Assembly: GCA_037074765.1 (NCBI GenBank)
Contig: JBAMDO010000569.1
Coordinates: 372,001-436,000 of the forward strand
Direction: 5' to 3'
DNA: 64,000 nucleotides
Source of the DNA: Mansonella perstans
Lineage: Eukaryota; Nematoda; Chromadorea; Rhabditida; Onchocercidae
Made by a program: the position numbers and the translations under genes. Positions 28,644 through 40,530 of this stretch are shown piece by piece. Position 1 is the first letter of the stretch; each line of letters begins with the position of its first letter. The notes beneath the pieces are model-generated. The model had not been told where the DNA came from. It saw only the letters and a list, made by a program, of their open reading frames with translations, and did not search any database.

Positions 28644-31600
28644 TACTGTATGAAATTGTAAATTATTGATAAAAGGAAGAGGGATTACTCAAGGAAATAG
28701 ATAGTTCTAGATATTTCTGGAAACTTAATGTAGCTGATTGAATGCTTCTTTTCTGGCTCATCTTTTTCCTTATTTTACAACAGAATTGCTAGTTTCCGGG
28801 AAAAAATTACTTAGAATCCCTCTTCTGATATGCAAAAATTGTTACTTATGTCTTGGCATTACTTTTATGATTTTATAAGAGCTTCAGGGATATCAGAGTT
28901 CTTTTTCTCACGGAAAGGACTTTTCCGGTCCCAATGGACAGAAAAAAGATGTGCAAAATATTACAATTGATTTTTGAAAAATTGTTAGTTCTTGTTAATT
29001 TATAGAGGAAAAAGGGACCGGATAGGTTGCTAATAACATATGAATATTATCTTTTTTTTGTTGCAATGCTAAAGATCAAAAAAACGAAATTTCAAGAAAC
29101 CTATAGGAAACATAATGCGCCAGCGATGGAACACGTAATGAAGAAAATATGAAAGAATTTTTTTGGAAATAGACTGTGTAAGGTACTTTTACAACTACAC
29201 AGTAATGAGGAACACGTAAAAATGTGAAATAAGAATTGAAAAATAAGATTAAGTGACAAGATTGCTATGTATCTGAATAATTCAACAAAATCTCGACAAA
29301 TTCTCTGGTAAAGTCGCTGCAGAGAATTCAACCCACAAATATCCACATATTCGGATTAGTTGAATCGACCATGCCTAACTTGCTCTCGATCATAATCATT
29401 ACGATTAATTTTGCATCCAGCATATTCAATCCTGCAGTGCTATGAACGGCTATTCCTGTGAAGAATAATCTGCTAATCCATAAGACAACTAATAAGAATG
29501 AACTTAGGCGTATTTAACATTGCGATTCAAATCATGCAGAAGATGCATGATGCAGAATCTTTGATAAAATTCTAAATTACTCCCTTCCTTTACTCGACAC
29601 TAGGTATATGATTTCTCGATTCCCAATACAACTTTTACTATTTCATGAAAATATGATCTCATAGATGTCTTCCGTCTCCCCAGTCCTTCCATCTGCTCAA
29701 ATTTATCGTTACATTTGATTTCCGCATATTTAACAGGAATGAAAAACGCGACAGAATAGTTGTGCTCAATTTGTGATTTCTATCAAAAATTAAAATGCAA
29801 TGATTGGCTCATTTATAAAAATTACTATTCCAGCATCAGATATCCTTCGATAATTAGATCACATTTCCAGAAACATTATTTCGCGAATTGATGTAGTTCT
29901 TCAAAATTTTATCTAACACTTTTACGTGATGACATATTTCATGCATTCCTAAATATTTGTCGGTAATTGAATTTCTTTTTCAAGCTTATGTTTCATTTTC
30001 CATATAATGATGAAAATATTAACAAGTTGGTTCATATTTGTTAAATATGGGAAATCTGTTAAAATTCTTTCTACAGAAAGAAGATAAGTTAATTTTTTTT
30101 TGCTCGACATGACACTTTTTCATCAGTCCTGAATATATATAAGATCGAAAACTAAGTACAGTCATGCATGAAACAATACTGAAAAACTTGGTATCAAAAA
30201 TTTTCAATGAAACAAGCGATTAAAAACGCAGACATGACTAACCTTGTCGCTGATACAGATAATAAAAGCGTCAAATGGCAATGGCTCTGATCATTGCCAA
30301 AGCAAAATCTGTGGTACCAGCAGATAGTGGTATCTATGGTATCTATAGTACGATCCATTTCATTAATTGAGTAGCATCATTCAAATTCATCTCACAATTT
30401 AACTGGAAAGGTATCAAATGATCCGAGAATTAAGTATCTCGCTTTCATTATGCTTTAGGCTGTAATTTATCTCATACGTCATAAACACGCTACTTTAATT
30501 GATACATAACACTGTTTATTGCCAAATGTAAAATAATGAAACGATCTCAGAGTATTTCCTTTACAATCTAGTCCAGCGAAATTATGTCACAGTGATCGCA
30601 TGTTTATGTGCTTTCTTCAGCACTTTCTTAACTATTAATATGGCTATAAACATTTGATTGCATATTCTGTTAAATGTGTAAAACTTCATAAACTAAAGTA
30701 AAGAAGAGATAAATTACTTTTCTGAACCGTACAATGCATATTAACTAAGTGCTTCTTTTTATTTGTTAGAACATACCGGTTTTATTGTTCTGACCTCTAA
30801 AGACCACAAAAATCACCTGGATTTCTCATTATGGTTGCTTAGTAGCATTTTTACCTGGAAAATTTACCAATATTTTTTGCTACTAAAAAAATCGTTTAGG
30901 ATATGTTCATATAATATTTTGGACTTTCCCTCTTTTTGCTCAGGCTCACAAGCAACATATTGTCACCAATCTTCCACTACTACCAATATGATATAGCAGT
31001 GACAAGTTAATTTGTTTTGCCGTCCAAGTGATTGCCAATATTTTGGCGTCATTCTAATAGGCATTGTTTACTCCTGGTATCATTTTTACAGTGTTAAATG
31101 AAGATGTTGAATATATGAGACAGAGAAAAATGAACTGACATCATTTGTCATCTGAAATGAAAATTGTCAATTCGTTAAATTAATTTTCCATTTCCTCAAT
31201 GTTACAATGAAATTTCCTAAATAAATAATTTAGTCTTGAAAAAATTGTTGTTAAATAATTGTTTGTCGTTAGAAAGACAAAAATTCACGCGACTGGAATA
31301 ACACATTCCCACGTTGAAATCCAACATGTTATGGTGTTCACGTGATGAATTGAAGCAAGCATTTTATTTGCTTGTAAATTTAAGCTCATTATTTTCAACT
31401 TATCATCACGCCACACACCCTCTTCCACATTTCCCTCACTTTACCATACATCACACCTGTCCAATGTGACAAAACGATCTCCATAACAGTAAAAATTTCA
31501 TCCCTTCCCATTCTAGCATTAATTATATAATCATCACCCATATGTGACATCATACCGATTGATTGACTATCGAAACAGAATTCGTTGGGATATACCGGAT

Positions 31601-32768
31601 ATCCAAATACACTTTTAGAACTAGAGTTACCGCTTATGACTAACTGCTATTGTTACCATTGTTATTGTTGTTGTTGTTGTTGTAGTTATCGCTATTATTT
31701 TTATTGTTATTGTTGTTACCACATTGCTGTTATTATTATTGCATAGAATTAGTCCAACTGAATCCTATTGAAAACCATTTCAAGGTCACATCTTTTTATC
31801 TGTCTTTCTCTCTATTCGCCATTAATTAATCTCTCATCTTTCCACTTCTTTTTTTAATTTCTTTATTGAATTAGAGAATTCATTCAAGGTTCATTAATTT
31901 TTCTTTCTAATGCAGTCCACTTTTTCTTTTCAAAAATGTTTTTACCTTTTCTATTCGTTTTTCACATTATTTTTTATATTTAATTATATTTTCATTACAA
32001 TGCGATGCTGTCTTTTCCATTTTTTTTCACTTTTCCACGCAGTCTTTCAACGATACCATATTCTAAACTGTTTCGTTTAAATATTCCTCATCCTTTTATT
32101 ACTATTTGGAAAAGAAAAAAAAGGAAATTGGAAAGAAGAATCTTTGATCATACCTTAATTCTCTTAATTAATTTAAAAAAAGTACCAGTACTATTTCTAA
32201 TACCATGAAAGTGCTAACATACTCGAATGATTGGTCAAACTAATCATCGATTGTTCTAAAGATCAAAAATTTTTGGTGCCTTATTTTTCATTACAGTCAT
32301 CATTAAATAGAACAGAAACTATAGGGTAGAATCATAGGCATAAATTTCCAACAGCATTTACTGACTAAACAAGGCCTCAGTATTTTGAAAATTGGTAATG
32401 ACCAAAGAATCCCTTTCAGAGTGAAAAGAATTTCGACCTGCATTATTTCAATTAATTCAGTTGGCGTAATTATGATAAATCAAAAGCGGGGAGAGAAGAG
32501 GAAAAGGAAAAAGCGGGGAAAGGTGAAATTGAAGGAAAGTTGTTGGAATGCAGTTGCATTCAGGTTTATCATTATATCAGTTTAACAGCAAACAACAACA
32601 GTAAACAGAAGAAGCTATAACTAAAATAGCTCTGTACATTGCTATTAACTTTTTTTTATTTTAAATTTTCTGTCTTTGTCCACCGCACAAAATTATAATC
32701 GATATTTCAACATAATTCCTAGTCCTGATCAGTCCAATTTCCTTAAAAAAGAGGAAAAGAGAAAAGCA

Positions 32769-32913
32769 AGATGATGATGATGATGATGATGATGATGATA
32801 TAATGATGATGATGATATGATGATGATAATGATGATGATGATGGTAAGATGATGATGATGATGATGATGGTAATGATGATGATGATGATAAGATGATGAT
32901 GATGATGATGATG
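32769..32913. repeat. GAT trinucleotide microsatellite
   Basis: About 145 bp of (GAT)n with small interruptions (GGTAA, ATA). It gives false Ser/His/Ile-rich frames on the minus strand. Confidence 0.95.
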
Positions 32914-33610
32914 TGAAACCAGTTTGGATTAAAATCAGATGTACTGAACGTGTTTTTTCCTTCTTTTGCGAGCAATGTAATAGATGTGGATAGATGGCGC
33001 AGTGATGAAAGACGGGGCGCAAAAATGTTATATTACATTCTCCCCCCAAACTACTCAAGAATTTATTCATCCTAAATAAATCATATGAAATGGCGGATGT
33101 AATGTTTTGATGACATTATTCAATAAATTCCAATTTATCAAATTTACTATTTTGCATCTACAATAAAGTTTTTATATGTTTTTGATGAAAAGAAAATTTA
33201 TTTTAAGGGAAAATTGAATTTTACCCATGCAAAATTGTACTTCATTTTAAAAATAGGTCACAAATCATTTTGACACTGCAAATATCTTAAAGGTCATACA
33301 GTGGTAATATTCATTATTTGTCAATTATTATTTCATTAATCAATTTATTAATCAATTACTCTTATTTATCAATATGTTCATTTTTTAAGTTTTTAATAGC
33401 GTAAATTTTATTCGCTAAACATTTTTTGTATGTTTTAATTTGTATTCAAATCGTTGAAAAATACACAAAACTGACCATGCATGAAGGAAATAAACGTCAA
33501 ATTGTGCATCTAATATTATATTTATGATTATACAGCATTAATTTAAGACAAGAAATACTAGTTTTGAAGAAATAGAAATTTTTAATCTATTCTTAAAATA
33601 TATAGGATAT

Positions 33611-33708
33611 AGAAATAATAGAATAGAATAGGATAGAATAGAATAGAATGAAATGAAATGAAATGTAATAGAATAGAAATTAGAAATAAGAATAGAAATA
33701 GCTGATAT
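33611..33708. repeat. GAATA / GAAAT pentanucleotide repeat
   Basis: AATAGAATAGGATAG-type units grade into GAAATGAAATG units. Confidence 0.85.
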
Positions 33709-34435
33709 AAGATGAAGAGAATAATTAATAAATGGTTTTGTTCACATAAAAGATGAAGGAGAGAGGAAGCAACAAATGAAGTTGGTTGGTATGTTGTTGG
33801 TTATAGAGAATAGATTGTTTCTGTGTCAAACCTCTCATCAAATACTCTCTGTTTTCTGGGGCATTCAATTATAACACTGGTAGTTTCATATTTGTCTTCT
33901 AAAAATTCTCCCAATAGAATTTTTACTTCAAACATTTCACATTTAACAATTTTTATCAATTATTGATTTTGTTAACAGAATTGTTATTACAAATGATCAA
34001 TAAGATAAATTATTCTTAGCTCAAATTTTAATCTATCTTAGTTTTTTTTTTTTTTCTTTTTCTTTTTGTTCTTTTAACAACATTTTGCAATTTAGATTTT
34101 AAAATAAATTTTACATTTTATGATTGAAATCGATTAATTTTTTTTTCTTTAGTGAAATATGCTGCTTTTTAGATGGAAATAAGATATGTTATTTTGGAGA
34201 TAAGTTGTGGAAATTAATTGATTTCACCTAAAAATAGTGGCATTTATATTGTTGAGATTTAAACCAGATTTTGGGACATACTATTCGAGATTGTAGATTA
34301 GCTCTAATATAACTTCATAAAACTCAAAAAAAAAAAAAAAACCACAATAAAGATTTTGGTAGTTTTGAAGATTTCCCATATCTTGGACTTTTTTCACGCA
34401 TTTATGTCATCATAGTATTTTAGAACTGATTCTTC

Positions 34436-34503
34436 CAATCATTTCAGCGAAAGTTTATTCAGTGAAACATTTTGATTTAATTAGCTACTTCAAAAATTAA
34501 GCA
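34436..34503 (+). promoter_or_regulatory. Probable trans-splice acceptor and leader of the LAPTM-like gene
   Basis: The acceptor CAATCATTTCAG ends at 34447, followed by a 56-base leader without upstream ATG and then ATG 34504. No plausible coding exon is seen in the preceding kilobase. Confidence 0.45.
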
Positions 34504-36815
34504 ATGGAACGCTTAAAGCAATTTTGGAATGATGTCCTTGGCAATGAAATTGATTATTCACAATTCGAAACAAGGTACCGTTGATATTTCAATATTTATA
34601 TCACAGTTTGGTGAATTTCAAAAAAAAAGTTAGAAATATATCTCGGAATAGTTTTTCTTCTTTTTTAGGACCGATTTGGGCAAGAAAGAGCTTCACTTTG
34701 CGTTTCCTTTTAAAATTTCAAAATGAAATGGATTTCGAGAAATGCTAAGAATCCTTAGAATTATGGTATTATCCGAAATTTGAAAAAAATTTAAGAACAG
34801 TTCACAACGGTGCTTATTCAAAAATGCAGAAAACAACATGCAGTGTTAAAATTACCAAAAAAAAAGTTACTGAAAATTCAGGAATGGTGATACGGATATT
34901 ATTGTTTTCCGTGAGAAATCTTCCAAATTTATGTTATTTGGAACCAATATTCATGTTGTATTGGGTGCGACAATTGCAGCAACAATTGGTCTAATGGTGA
35001 CAATCACATTTTGTATTATATATACATTTTACCATCAACGAGGACAGGGAAGGAATTATGTCATCGACCATCTTGAACTAGGCTAGTTTCATGAGCCATC
35101 TATGACAATCGTTTGAAAATTTAATTTCAAGTAAAACAGAGGGAATTTTCTTCAACATTTAAAAAGAAACTTGCTATTAAAATATTCGTTCGTTTCACCG
35201 AATGTGACAGATAGGTAATAAGAGTTTTTTTGCATCGAGTTGAATAGAAAAGTCTATGAAATCTGATAAAATCATATCAGTAATGTCTTTGTCTTTGCTA
35301 ATTTTCTTTAAATTCTTTTAAAAAAATTTTAAAGCTTATTGATGAAATTTTTCCCTCTAAATAATAATTAATCAGTATCAATGTTCGATTTCAGTGGACT
35401 TGATATTTGCACTGTTCTTCGGATTACCATGCCACTATTTGCTATTTTACGGGATTCATCGAGAAAATAAGAGATACCTAACACCGTTCCTCATCTTCTA
35501 TTGTACCAATTTTGTCCTCAATGTTATTTTTTCATCAATCACCATTATTGTTACTATAATGGATATTCGGCAATTGCTTCATGGTCAACTCGTTTATGAT
35601 TTCGGTTGGCTTGCTTTTCAGGTGGATTAATTTACATGTGTGTTAATTACTAATTTACTTGAAAAATTTTCAAATGTTCATTGTTAAAAAGTGCTCCAAA
35701 TGAAACATTTTATTCCAAATGTCAATGACTTATATATCTTATTTGTGTCGCCATAAAATAGTTTATTAATTAACTGAATAAGTTTTAGTTGAATATATCG
35801 ATATATGATTTACTAAATTTGTTGCAGCTTGGTTTTACAGTAGCTCAAGGTTTCGCTATTTATTTGGTATTACGATGTAAAAAATATTTGAATGCTAAAG
35901 AACATTGGAAGAAAATTTCGAACGAAGTAAGCATTATTTAACGTAGTCATTATCACCATAACTATCGTTATTATATTATAATTGTTATTCATCGACTAGT
36001 GTGCGCATTCTCCTGGATTTTACAAACAAAAGCTTTAGAATTATCCTAACATTTCAATCTTTTCAAGAACTTGTCAGGAAGTTAGCTTCTTAGAAAGACA
36101 CCGAATATTTTTTCACAAACCTAATCAGAATTTTACAATAATTTGCACTACATTTGGAAGTTTGCTTCAATTGATTAATTATCATTAACAGTTCCGACAT
36201 CATTTACATTATTTATCTTCGCTGTCATCATTATTTATTAGTTTTTTCCTGAAAGACATAAATGATGTCTCTTTGTAAACAAATCATTTTCATTGAATGA
36301 GTACAAAAAAACTCAAAATCTCTTTTTTCTTTTTTAAATTAGCGTTTCTGTGATCATTTGGTCAAATTGTCACCCTTCGCATGTTAATTTTAAGGTGACA
36401 TAGATGATGATATTTGTGTCAAAATGAAAAAAGGATCTTCTGAATCATATGACGATATATTTTTCTTTAAACATTAAATTCCCAAATAACTATTCTAACA
36501 TTGCATACAGAGCTTATAAAATGTTCTTTTCATTCCTTAAAACTTTTTTCTTCTATAAAACTCATGCTTTATTTAAGAAAGATCATTTAAAACAGAGTTT
36601 TGCAGAATTTAAAGTAACTTTTGAATAAATATTTCAAATAAAAGTTTTGCCAATTAACAATTGGTTCATTAAATAACAATGGTTGATTAGATATTGTCGC
36701 TGACATGCCATCTGGTTGCGATTGATGATTTATGAATTTTCAGGGAACAAACAACACAGATCATTCGATCATTGCTGATGGTGTCGTTGCGGATGCATCT
36801 ATTATTGGTATTTGA
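34504..36815 (+). CDS. LAPTM4-like four-transmembrane endolysosomal protein
   Basis: Five exons: 34504-34574, 34882-35081, 35395-35621, 35828-35926, 36744-36815, giving 222 aa, close to LAPTM4 length. Helices are predicted by eye at about 49-71, 92-110, 121-143 and 158-182. Family-like features are IHVVLGATIAATIG at helix 1, YGIHRENKRYLTPFLIF between helices 2 and 3, and YLVLRCKKYLNA after helix 4. LAPTM proteins sit in late endosome/lysosome membranes and affect sorting of transporters and receptors. Assignment rests on topology and short motifs, so the subfamily is uncertain. Exon 2 meets an in-frame TAG at 35084. The frame stays open into exon 3 only if the donor is GC (CTAG|GCTAGT, after 35081). 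GT donors after 34988 or 35044 also fit phase but delete the luminal loop and crowd helices 1 and 2. Read-through would give a 91-aa single-pass protein ending at 35086. Confidence 0.65.
35082..35394 (+). other. Candidate GC-AG intron in the LAPTM-like gene
   Basis: The intron begins GCTAGT after CTAG and ends CGATTTCAG. Using it joins Leu-90 to a split Val codon and restores a loop plus helix 2, giving a normal four-helix protein of family length. No GT donor keeps the whole loop in frame. Confidence 0.45.
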
Positions 36816-39800
36816 AAAGCATGTAGGACATTAATAACACTTTCCTGCTATTTTCCCCACAAAGCGATACCAGTTCCTAATAAGTGTGCGCAATTAGTCT
36901 TTTCGGATGTGCATTGTGAGTGTAAGGCAGAATGAATGTGATTATTACGTCTGATTTCAGCTAATTGGTGAAAGTAATAAAAACTTTTTCAACTAAATGA
37001 GCGTTTGCTAATGCTTACACAAATAGACAAGAAACCATCATCGCCCCATTCTTCTTTTCGTTTTTTATTTTAAGCTTTAAATTAAGATACTAAATTATTA
37101 GAAAGCTATCCAGAAAGAAAAATGTAATTTTCAATTTGAATGAAAATCGATTCTAATAGGAAAGTGAAAATGAATTAATTGAATACATGGGAGCAAATAT
37201 TGTGAACAGAAAGGAAATGAGGAAAAAGGATCATTCATCAAATCAGTACTATTTCTCCCGAAAGCAAGGAAGAAGAGACTCCAATATGACTTTAATCCAG
37301 TTCTATTTTCCAGTTCTCTCCCTTATTTCAAGTTAATTGATTCTTAATTTTTCTGGAACTTCTATCAGTGTCTAGCAGTAAATTAAAAATCCTAATCTTC
37401 AATTTGAAAACGAACATTAGTTATTTCCAAAAGTTCCCATTGAACAATGTGAAATTCATCAAGAAACTGCTCATTTGTTCAAAGCAGTTTTGAGACATGA
37501 GACAGAGAAGTAAAAAATTCATGCAGAAGTAAAATGCCTCTACATAACGTCAGGAAATCCATGCACCTGTATTTCCATACATTTGTTTCAGTTTTATGTA
37601 TTTTCTATATATATTTTTTGTTTTGAATTTCTTTGATGAAGTTATTCTTTTAAATATAAATTCAAGATCCAGATTTTCATAGAATATCGTAAAACATATT
37701 TTCTTTTTTTGTATTTTAATAAGCATTTCTTTAGGAAATCTGATAGCCATTTGCAAAGACTGTCTTTCGGGCAATCTATGATAAATCTAATTAGTGTAGA
37801 ATTTTAAATTCTTAAACTTGAAAAATGATGTGATTAACATTTGTAGAACGAAAGCAGTTTACATGTGTTGTCAGTGGAATGTGGGAAGAAAATGTTTCAA
37901 ATTGTTTTGGAGAGTTTCTAGCGGTGTTTATTTTGTGAAGTTCATCGATTGCAAAATTTAAAAAATCCAGATTTGATGATTACAAAAACATAGACAGCTG
38001 TTCATTAGTTATAGCAAAATTGTACGCATTCCCAACAATAAAGGATGGAAAAAATTATATTCAGATCAACTAATGATTCATGTATCAAAAGTCATCTTCT
38101 GTAGTGTGTCAAATTTGTAGCTAATGAATGAAAGACGCTGAGCAATTGAAAAGAAAACTGTTGAAATCATAAATGTCATAAATGAAAAAAATTCAAAAGA
38201 AAATTATTTCCTGAAAACTTGCAATCCTTGTCTTCTTGACTCAGTCTAAAGTCTAATATATCGGAAAACATAAAAGAATTTTTGATGTGTTGTTAAAATA
38301 ATTCGTTTAGCTAAGGTTGTTAAGAATATTTCCCAAATAAAGGAATTCATCACACAATGAATGCTTCTTTAACCTAAAATGATAAGTCATTTATCCATTC
38401 TTCAATTGTCTGACCTTAAATTTTCAAGTCTTAAATTCAATGGAAATCATATGTAAATTCATCTTGCCTAATCTTGTATGTGAAGCGTTTGTAGATGTAA
38501 TCTATGCCCGATATGTAAAGAATTGCTTTTTCCTACCACAGCTCAATCTTTTGCAACATCTGACAATTTACAGTTTCCAGATCTTCAGCTCAAATTTCAT
38601 CATCAATTCAACATATAAAATTTACCCTTTTTTGCAACAATCAGGAAGCTGTTGTGCATTATCTAGGAAAATTATTACCGTCATTAAAAAATAAATCTTT
38701 GTCAAACATTTTGCAGGTAACACAAAGAAACTTCATCGACAAGTTCCTTTAAAACAAAGGTGACCTTTTTTCATGACAATAAATGATGGAAAAGTTTTCT
38801 GGAAATAACTACAATCGTAGGAACATAAAGGCAAAAAGCACATATAGCTTTTTCAAGGTATCAAAAATTGCGAGAAATTTTCGCTCCAGTATATCATCTT
38901 TGGATTCGAAACTTCAGATTCATAGATTTACTTGCTTGGATTTTCTATTTGCAGAATTAATGGCACAGCAGTTTGAAAAGTATTATTGTATTTGTAATTG
39001 AATGCAGATAACTTGGAAATATCAGAAAGAATGGAGAACATTGAGAAATAAATAAATCGGAAATTCGTTGAGAAGTTAAATGATGCTTTTTATGGTGGCA
39101 TTTAAATCCATGGAGCTTATCTGAAAATTACAGCAAACGAATAAATTAAATGAAATACTTTGACGGTTTTTTTCCAGAAAATATCTTATCGTACGATTAC
39201 AGAATAATACGTTAGATAAGTTAGATAAGTGTAAAAAGTTTTGGCATCATGTTTTGCTATTGAAAAATAAACATTGACCTGATAAAGGTCAATTAATATC
39301 CTTCTTATTTTAAAGTTTCTTTTTTAGTTATTTAAATTAGAAAAAAAAAGTGCATTTAATGAAATGTCCTATTTGAATTCATGAATTCAGCCATTCGTTT
39401 TATCAACATATCTCATACTAATTATTCAAACAAATATGTTTGAAAAGGACAAAAGAACAGAAAGTGGTATTAATGAATTATCAATTGTTCATACTGTATC
39501 GGATACAGGATTGCAGTCTGTTCATTTCTCCATGATAACATTCTCAATCAACTTTCCTCTTTCTTTCTTTTGTCTTATTTAATTTGACGCACACCTGTTC
39601 AAAATTTTCAATAGTAATATGTTCAACCCAAATCATTCATTCCCATTCAGGTTTTCTCAATAATTTACAAAATTTCGAATTTCTTCATAAAAATATTGCT
39701 CTAATGTGCTCTTTTTCATATTCATCAATGTGTTATGCTTGTTATTTATCATAAAAATGAAACTTTTCCTAATTCTCTCAAATGCTTTTTAGAAAACACA

Positions 39801-40510
39801 TCGATACTTTCAGAATTAAATGCTTCGAGTAATTTCTCAAAATTTGAATTGGCGCCATCTGCGTGAAACGTGCAAACTTTCTTGCGCAAACCAAAGTATA
39901 AAGCCTCATTGTTATGGGGTGTGTGTGTGTATGGGTGTATGTGTGTATGTATGTAGGTGTGTATGTATGTAGGTGTGTATGTATGTAGGTGTGTATACAT
40001 GTGTGTATGTATGTATGTTGTTTGTTATATCGTGCATATATAAATATACTTTATGACCAAGAAAATTGATCTTTTTTTTATTTTCGTTTTGGCAGCCAAA
40101 AATGCATGTTTTTCATGTAACTCGTAACTTACTTTTACACGCTTGTTTATACGTGAAATGTATTTCAAATTATCGGTCATATGCTGCCAGATTACGTTAA
40201 TTATAACGTTTATTGCAACAAAGAAAATTGACATAACAAATTGCCATTGATTAAATGTTATTTCTTTTTTTAAGTTTGCAACTAAATTTCGCGTATTTTT
40301 AATGAAAAAAAAAAGATATTGTAAAATTTTTTAAATTTTAAAATGCTTGAAAGGATACATAAAAATTATTTAATCTAATCTTTCTTTGGGAGAAAATTTT
40401 ATTTTCAGTAATTTACAATCAATTCAAACTAAAATACATGAAGTAAATAAGTAAGAGTAATTTTATTTGATGGCTTTTTTTTATTTTTCCTATTTTTTTT
40501 CTTGAAATTC
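36816..40510. other. Intergenic region before the gp78 gene
   Basis: Holds the LAPTM-like 3' UTR (AATAAA at about 36978), several stop-broken coding-like stretches (38440-39060) and a GT-rich repeat (39915-40020). No gene is supported. Confidence 0.55.
39915..40020. repeat. GT-rich repeat with 16-bp units
   Basis: Three identical units GTGTGTATGTATGTAG at 39941-39956, 39957-39972 and 39973-39988, flanked by simpler GT/GTAT sequence, about 0.5 kb before the gp78 start. Confidence 0.9.
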
Positions 40511-40530
40511 AATTTTTTTTTTAGGAAATA
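40511..40530 (+). promoter_or_regulatory. Probable trans-splice acceptor of the gp78 gene
   Basis: A long T run ending in TTAG at 40524 lies six bases before ATG 40531. The short leader and lack of an upstream exon fit SL trans-splicing, and the start matches the human N-terminus (MPL...). Confidence 0.55.

Larger units (their letters stand above)
28644..34435. other. Intergenic region between kal-1 and the LAPTM-like gene
   Basis: Contains the kal-1 3' UTR, a TTG-rich tract (31656-31684), a GAT microsatellite (32769-32913), a GAATA/GAAAT tract (33611-33708) and A/T runs. No family match in the open frames (for example 30763-30996, 32005-32208, and 32729-33070 on the minus strand, which is made by the GAT repeat). 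Confidence 0.6.

Noticed and set aside
32661..33070. Minus-strand frames rich in Ser, His and Ile
   Set aside because: Translation of the GAT microsatellite; no natural protein on either side.
38440..39060. Possible retrotransposon (BEL/Pao-like) remnant upstream of gp78
   Set aside because: Only vague similarity in broken frames; no reverse transcriptase, protease or integrase motif and no LTR pair seen.
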